Source: an uncultured Clostridium sp. (GTDB taxonomy: Bacteria > Bacillota > Clostridia > Lachnospirales > Lachnospiraceae). From it: a DNA stretch of 64,000 bases. The translations under genes and the position numbers were made by a program. This document shows, piece after piece, positions 59,796-64,000 of the stretch. The stretch lies in the NCBI GenBank assembly GCA_900547035.1, contig URFM01000012.1, positions 3,629-67,628 of the forward strand, given 5' to 3'. Position 1 is the first letter of the stretch; the number at the start of each line of letters is the position of its first letter. The notes below the pieces were generated by a model. It saw only the letters and a program-made list of their open reading frames with translations. It was not told the DNA's origin and searched no databases.

Positions 59796-60908
59796 TTAGT
59801 TCAGGATTACCTTCTCGGAATCCTTGTCGAAGATGTGAACCTTCTCCATATCCAGAGCCAGCTTTACATGATCGCCCGGTCTTGCGGTGGTGCGGGGATT
59901 TACCTTTGCGGTGAAGTTGGCATCGTCCACATCGAAGTAAAGCAGAACTTCGGAGCCCAGCATCTCGTATACGCGGATGGTCGCCTCGATCACGCTGTTG
60001 GGAGACATAGCCAGGAAGGATTCCTCATCATGCAGATCCTCAGGACGGATTCCCAAGGTGACGGTCTTGCCTACATAGCCGGCTTCCTCCAGTCTCTTGC
60101 CCTTAACATCAGGAAGAGCAATGGTATGTCCGCCAAAGCTTAAAGTTACCTGGCTTCCGCTCTTGGCAACAGCGGCATCAATCATATTCATCTGAGGAGC
60201 TCCGATGAATCCGGCAACAAACTTGTTGCAGGGATTATCATACAGATTCTGAGGAGTATCTACCTGCTGAACCACACCGTCCTTCATAACAACGATTCTG
60301 GTTCCCAGGGTCATAGCCTCCGTCTGGTCATGGGTTACATAGATGATGGTAGTTTCCAATCTCTGATGAAGCTTGGAGATCTCTACACGCATCTGGCCTC
60401 TCAGCTTTGCATCCAGGTTGGACAACGGCTCGTCCATCAGGAACACCTTGGGCTTACGTACGATTGCGCGTCCCATGGCAACACGCTGTCTCTGGCCACC
60501 GGACAACGCCTTCGGCTTACGATCCAGCAGATGCTCCAGATCCAGGATCTTGGCTGCATCATGTACCTTCTTGTCGATCTCGTCCTTAGGGGTCTTTCTC
60601 AGCTTCAGACCAAATGCCATATTATCATATACGGACATATGAGGATACAGAGCGTAGTTCTGGAATACCATAGCAATGTCCCGGTCCTTGGGCTCCACAT
60701 CATTTACCAGTTTGCCGTCGATGTACAGCTCTCCGGAAGAGATATCCTCCAGTCCGGCGATCATACGCAGGGTGGTGGACTTACCGCAGCCGGAAGGACC
60801 AACCAGAATGACGAACTCCTTGTCCGGGATTTCCAGATTGAAGTCATTGACCGCAGTGACGTCGCCGGGATAGATTTTGTAAATATGACGCAGGGAAATG
60901 CTTGCCAT
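59796..60908 (-). CDS. carbohydrate ABC transporter ATPase (UgpC/MsmK family)
   Basis: 370 residues. Walker A GPSGCGKST (about 37), signature LSGGQRQRVAMGRAI, Walker B VFLMDEPLSNLD, H-loop VTHDQTEAM. The C-terminal TOBE-type regulatory domain (GKTVTLGIRPEDLHDEESFL, VIEATIRVYEMLGSEVLLYF) is typical of MsmK/UgpC, ATPases shared by several sugar importers. No permease lies next to it, which fits that shared role. AAAGGAGG precedes ATG 60908. Confidence 0.95.
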   Translation of the reverse strand: MASISLRHIYKIYPGDVTAVNDFNLEIPDKEFVILVGPSGCGKSTTLRMIAGLEDISSGELYIDGKLVNDVEPKDRDIAMVFQNYALYPHMSVYDNMAFGLKLRKTPKDEIDKKVHDAAKILDLEHLLDRKPKALSGGQRQRVAMGRAIVRKPKVFLMDEPLSNLDAKLRGQMRVEISKLHQRLETTIIYVTHDQTEAMTLGTRIVVMKDGVVQQVDTPQNLYDNPCNKFVAGFIGAPQMNMIDAAVAKSGSQVTLSFGGHTIALPDVKGKRLEEAGYVGKTVTLGIRPEDLHDEESFLAMSPNSVIEATIRVYEMLGSEVLLYFDVDDANFTAKVNPRTTARPGDHVKLALDMEKVHIFDKDSEKVILN

Positions 60909-60940
60909 GAAAAGGCCTCCTTTTGTATCAGTTCCGCTAA

Positions 60941-61010
60941 AAAAACATCAACGAAAGGTGATGTTTTTAACTCATGTACCCATCTTATCATCCTCTGTCC
61001 CCTGAGACAA
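60941..61010 (-). promoter_or_regulatory. ugpC promoter and 5'-end hairpin
   Basis: Minus strand TTGTCT (61010-61005), 17 nt, TAAGAT (60987-60982), start near 60975. Right after it the RNA can fold AAAAACATCA/TGATGTTTTT (60968-60941) followed by T's, a terminator-like or stabilising 5' hairpin. Confidence 0.6.
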
Positions 61011-61031
61011 GGGTAAGTAATTGATATATCC

Positions 61032-61060
61032 TTGATTTTCTCCTTTAAAAAGGGTAAAAT
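61032..61060 (+). promoter_or_regulatory. promoter of the araC gene
   Basis: TTGATT (61032-61037), 17 nt, TAAAAT (61055-61060). Confidence 0.6.
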
Positions 61061-61108
61061 CTTGATGGATTATATGAAGAGCCATTGAGGCGTCAAGGGG
61101 GCGGAGAA

Positions 61109-61483
61109 ATGGAAGAGGAAAGCTTGGCTATGCAGGCAAAGCGGCTGATTGAAGAAGAGTATCCTTATCTGGATGGAGTGGAGGATCTGGCGGACCGCAT
61201 TGCGGTGAGCAAATGCCATCTGATCCGTTTGTTTACCCGGGAATTCGGCATCTCGCCGGGGCAATATCTGATCAAAGTGCGCATCAACGCGGCCCGGCAG
61301 TATCTTTTGGAACGGGAACACTCGGTAGAGATGATCGCGGGCCTGGTTGGCTTTTCAAACGGCAACTATTTCTGCAAGGTGTTCCGCCGCCTCAATGGAA
61401 TTTCACCGGGAGAATTCCGGCGTACGCATCCGTCCGAATCAACAAAGGGCAGTATTCCCGGAGAAGATGAATCTTATGTGTAA
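61109..61483 (+). CDS. small AraC-family regulator (HTH domain only)
   Basis: 124 residues from ATG 61109 (AAGGGGG 8 nt upstream). Almost entirely the double HTH of AraC proteins: VEDLADRIAVSKCHLIRLFT, REFGISPGQYLIKVRINAAR, MIAGLVGFSNGNYFCKVFRR, LNGISPGEF. It lacks a sensor domain, so it may respond through another protein or its own level. It is 36 nt upstream of an MFS transporter gene it may control, and divergent from ugpC. Confidence 0.85.
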   Translation: MEEESLAMQAKRLIEEEYPYLDGVEDLADRIAVSKCHLIRLFTREFGISPGQYLIKVRINAARQYLLEREHSVEMIAGLVGFSNGNYFCKVFRRLNGISPGEFRRTHPSESTKGSIPGEDESYV

Positions 61484-61519
61484 AGGGCGCAAGCCGTGAA
61501 AAAAGGGAGAGTGAAGCCC

Positions 61520-62713
61520 ATGGAGCGGCTCAGCAGCGGCTACCGGTGGACCATTTGGGCCTGTTATGGGGGATATATTGTACAGGCGGTGGTGAACAAT
61601 ATCAGCCCTTTGCTGTTTGCGCTTTATCAGACACGGCTGGGGCTGAGCCTGGGCAGCATTTCCCTGTTGATTGCCGCCAATTTTGGTTTTCAGATCATAA
61701 CAGATCTTTTGGCGGTGCGCTATGCCGACCGATTGGGTTACCGCCGGTGTATGGTGCTGGCGCACCTGTGCGCGGCGGCGGGGCTGGTGGGCATTGGACT
61801 GCTGACACCTTTATCCTCCCGTCCGCTGTTGGTGCTGCTGCTGTCAACGCTGCTTAATGCTGTGGGAGGCGGTTTGCTGGAGGTGCTGGTCAGCCCCATT
61901 GTGGAGGCCGTTCCTTCCAAAGAAAAGGACAAGGCCATGAGCCTGCTGCATTCCTTTTACTGTTGGGGATGCGTGGCGTTCATTCTTTTGACCACACTGG
62001 GCCTGAGGCTGGCGGGAGAAGAAAACTGGGGGCTGATTCCTTGCTTTTGGGCGCTGCTGCCGCTGGTCAACGGCTTTGTCTTTACAAAGGTGCCCATTGG
62101 CAGGCTGGTGGCGGAGGGTGAGGAACTGCCGCTGAAAAAGCTGTCCTCCATGAAAATGTTTTGGCTGCTGGCTGCGGTGATGGTTTGCGCCGGGGCAGCC
62201 GAACAGTCTATGTCCCAGTGGGCTTCCTATTTCGCGGAAACAGCTTTGGGAGTGGATAAAACCATGGGAGACCTGCTGGGGCCCTGCGCCTTTGCGGTGC
62301 TCATGGGCGGTGCGAGAGCCTTTTATGGAGCATCCGGGGAGCGGCTGCGCCTGGTTCCGGCGCTGATGTGCAGCGGGGGACTGTGTGTGGTCAGTTATCT
62401 GCTGGCGGTTTTTGCGCCTCATCCTCTTATAGGGCTTTTGGGCTGTGCCCTTTGCGGGCTTTCCGTGGCACTGATGTGGCCAGGTGCCATCAGTCTCAGC
62501 GCGGCGGCCTGCCCGGCGGGAGGGACGGCGATGTTCGCGCTGCTGGCTTTGGCAGGGGATTTGGGTTGTTTTACCGGCCCGCAGCTGGTTGGTCTGGCGG
62601 CGGAGCTGTCACCTGAAATGGGCCTGAGGGCAGGTCTGCTGGCGGCGGTAGTGTTTCCGGTGCTTTTGATGGCGGTGGTTGGCAGCATTTCCCGGGGGAA
62701 GAATATCCCATAG
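61520..62713 (+). CDS. major facilitator superfamily transporter
   Basis: 397 residues from ATG 61520 (GGGAGAG 8 nt upstream; a GTG at 61496 is also in frame). Twelve hydrophobic segments in two six-helix halves. The loop motif near residues 62-72 reads AVRYADRLGYRRC, a variant of the MFS loop 2-3 motif. GC-rich with Leu/Ala/Gly runs. Follows the AraC gene. The substrate is unknown; fucose-permease-like sugar porters share this general pattern. Confidence 0.85.
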   Translation: MERLSSGYRWTIWACYGGYIVQAVVNNISPLLFALYQTRLGLSLGSISLLIAANFGFQIITDLLAVRYADRLGYRRCMVLAHLCAAAGLVGIGLLTPLSSRPLLVLLLSTLLNAVGGGLLEVLVSPIVEAVPSKEKDKAMSLLHSFYCWGCVAFILLTTLGLRLAGEENWGLIPCFWALLPLVNGFVFTKVPIGRLVAEGEELPLKKLSSMKMFWLLAAVMVCAGAAEQSMSQWASYFAETALGVDKTMGDLLGPCAFAVLMGGARAFYGASGERLRLVPALMCSGGLCVVSYLLAVFAPHPLIGLLGCALCGLSVALMWPGAISLSAAACPAGGTAMFALLALAGDLGCFTGPQLVGLAAELSPEMGLRAGLLAAVVFPVLLMAVVGSISRGKNIP

Positions 62714-62802
62714 AAGCGGGAAGGGAAAAGAAGGAGAAATAGTGCCCCCTCATATCCCCTGGACAGAAAGAAATTTTTAACAGGAAAGCTCAGGTTAAAA
62801 GC

Positions 62803-63552
62803 ATGAGGGGAAAACGGCTTATAAAGGAAAGGATGAGCAGCATTATACAGCGTGAGATCAAATATATGGATGAGACCCAGGAAAGTAAATTGCGTCTGAA
62901 TGATGCCAGACTGGTAGATCTGGTTCGGGAGTTTGCCAAGATCAGGACCCTTTACAGCTGTGCGCTGCGGGAAGTGACCACCAAGTTTGAGGTGCTCAAT
63001 GAGGACCTGTCCACCCGGTATAACCGAAATCCAATTGAATTTATTACTTCCAGGATCAAAAGTCCGGAAAGCATTGTCAACAAATTGCAACGGCGGGGAT
63101 TGGAACTGAGCCGGGAATCGGCCGTAGAAAATCTCAGCGATATTGCCGGGGTTCGGGTGATCTGCTCTTTTATCGAGGACATCTATCAGGTTGCGGAGAT
63201 GTTCACCCGTCAGGATGATGTGAGGCTTTTGGAGGTGAAGGATTATATCAAGCATCCAAAGCCCAACGGCTACCGCAGTTATCATATGATTGTGGAGATT
63301 CCGGTATTTTTTGCCGACAAAAAGCGCAACGTCAAGGTGGAAGTGCAGCTGAGGACCATCGCGATGGATTTTTGGGCCAGCCTGGAGCATCAGATGTACT
63401 ATAAAAAGAACCAGGAGGATTCCGGGGAAATTGCCTCCCGTCTCAAGCGCTGCGCCGAGATCATTGCGGCCACGGACCGGGAAATGGAAGAGATCGGACG
63501 TCTGCTTTACGCGGCGCGGCAGAAAGAGTTGGAGGAGAAAAAGGAAGCGTGA
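62803..63552 (+). CDS. RelQ-type alarmone synthetase, paralog 2
   Basis: 249 residues; ATG 62803 chosen, but ATG 62833 after AAGGAAAGG is possible. The synthetase domain is similar to the gene at 30770: RYNRNPIEFITSRIKSPESI, DIAGVRVICSFIEDIYQVAE, YIKHPKPNGYRSYHMIVEIP, VEVQLRTIAMDFWASLEHQM. It makes (p)ppGpp-type alarmones. The C-terminal tail is Lys/Glu-rich. It follows the MFS gene by 89 nt. Two paralogs in one 64-kb window suggest separate control. Confidence 0.88.
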   Translation: MRGKRLIKERMSSIIQREIKYMDETQESKLRLNDARLVDLVREFAKIRTLYSCALREVTTKFEVLNEDLSTRYNRNPIEFITSRIKSPESIVNKLQRRGLELSRESAVENLSDIAGVRVICSFIEDIYQVAEMFTRQDDVRLLEVKDYIKHPKPNGYRSYHMIVEIPVFFADKKRNVKVEVQLRTIAMDFWASLEHQMYYKKNQEDSGEIASRLKRCAEIIAATDREMEEIGRLLYAARQKELEEKKEA

Positions 63553-64000
63553 TGGACCGTTTTGCCGGCTGCGGGGAAACGTCCCCCAAGGCAGTGGTGA
63601 TTTAAAGCCACAGACAAAGGAACATTGGAAGACAGGCTTATTTTCATCCCATCGCTTGCAGAAACCTGTTTGGTTCTATGTATGGGGACTGCTTTGCTGA
63701 GCCGCAGAGAAGTTTTTTGAAATACAAAAAGTTATATTTTATAAAAACAAAACAAAAGGTATATTATGATTTACCCTTTATCAGTTTGAGAGGAAAGAAT
63801 AGCAGGGCTTGCCACTCCATTTCTCTTTTTCACCCGCTATTTTTTTCTTCCACCCATTTTTGCGGTCTTTGTCTGCCTGATCTTTTTTAGTTTGTATGAC
63901 AGCTTCTTGTAAGAGGGGTTGGGCCCACATCAGTGGGTTTCCAAAATCTTTTAAAAGATTTCGTTTGATACGCGGAGGCGGCGGCGGGGGCCTCAGTCCC
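63553..64000. other. right-edge stretch with no convincing gene
   Basis: Short open frames here lack ribosome sites and have no family features. A hairpin CCCAC/GTGGG (63924-63938) and an 18-bp palindrome stand out near the edge. Confidence 0.4.
63944..63961. repeat. perfect 18-bp palindrome
   Basis: AAATCTTTTAAAAGATTT is self-complementary over all 18 bases and lies just after a GC hairpin. Confidence 0.6.

Noticed and set aside
63678..63890. 70-codon frame at the right edge
   Set aside because: Composition is random and there is no ribosome-binding site.
1..64000. CRISPR array, prophage, rRNA or tRNA genes
   Set aside because: No regularly spaced repeats, phage structural genes or recognisable RNA genes were found by reading; tRNAs with unusual structure could still be missed.

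Overview
The window looks like part of the chromosome of an anaerobic, low-oxygen-adapted Firmicute, most likely a gut Clostridia of the Lachnospiraceae type. Reasons: Gram-positive style ribosome-binding sites (AGGAGG), sigma-A promoters, single-membrane lipoproteins, an Hcp/ferredoxin locus, two rubrerythrins with a Fur-family regulator, RelQ-type alarmone synthetases, a SpoVB/MurJ-like flippase and an ftsEX-M23-ctp locus. The family assignment is inference; no rRNA or tRNA gene was seen. Core genes are moderately GC-rich, and two or three stretches are clearly AT-rich or broken and look acquired.

Layout. 1-4 kb: RtcB RNA ligase (cut by the left edge) divergent from two WYL-domain regulators. 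4-7.5 kb: polar amino-acid ABC importer and a YitT membrane protein. 7.8-11 kb: a Crp/Fnr-family regulator divergent from a ferredoxin and hydroxylamine reductase (hcp), with a perfect 16-bp palindrome at about -41. 11.1-12.7 kb: an AT-rich three-gene cassette ending in a SecB-like chaperone, resembling a toxin-antitoxin-chaperone (CmdTAC-like) defence module. 12.9-19 kb: HAD phosphatase, MBL-fold hydrolase, second YitT, M20 amidohydrolase and YfcC-type carrier with a divergent LysR. 19-23 kb: MarR-controlled heterodimeric ABC exporter. 23.3-32.3 kb: LysR; a tightly coupled CPBP/MoxR/VWA/DUF3783 operon; dtd; GDPD; RelQ; an S1-domain protein. 32.5-40.4 kb: LysR, PerR-like regulator and reverse rubrerythrin, then a minus-strand envelope operon with an ABC-2 transporter and two very small membrane peptides (20 and 29 aa), a lipoprotein and a classical rubrerythrin. 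40.4-43.5 kb: AI-2E family permease, FadR-type GntR, Sua5. 43.6-48 kb: an island of decay with a defective IS3-family element, a second IS remnant, a truncated YobI-like NTPase and a DUF4143 ATPase. 48.2-50 kb: SirTM sirtuin and macrodomain pair. 50-57.8 kb: LysR pseudogene, sirohaem nitrite/sulfite reductase, Ctp protease, M23 murein hydrolase activator, FtsX, FtsE, PucR-type regulator. 57.9-64 kb: MATE-type flippase, UgpC/MsmK ATPase, AraC, MFS and a second RelQ-like synthetase.

How parts work together. The oxidative and nitrosative stress genes (FNR-like regulator/ferredoxin/Hcp, PerR/rubrerythrins, nitrite reductase) form a stress theme, several with recognisable operators. The envelope theme is FtsEX with its M23 partner and Ctp. 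The most novel features are the SecB-containing cassette (11.1-12.7 kb) and the micropeptide/ABC/lipoprotein group (34.9-39.7 kb), whose two promoters carry the same 15-bp dyad at the same distance from the -35 box.
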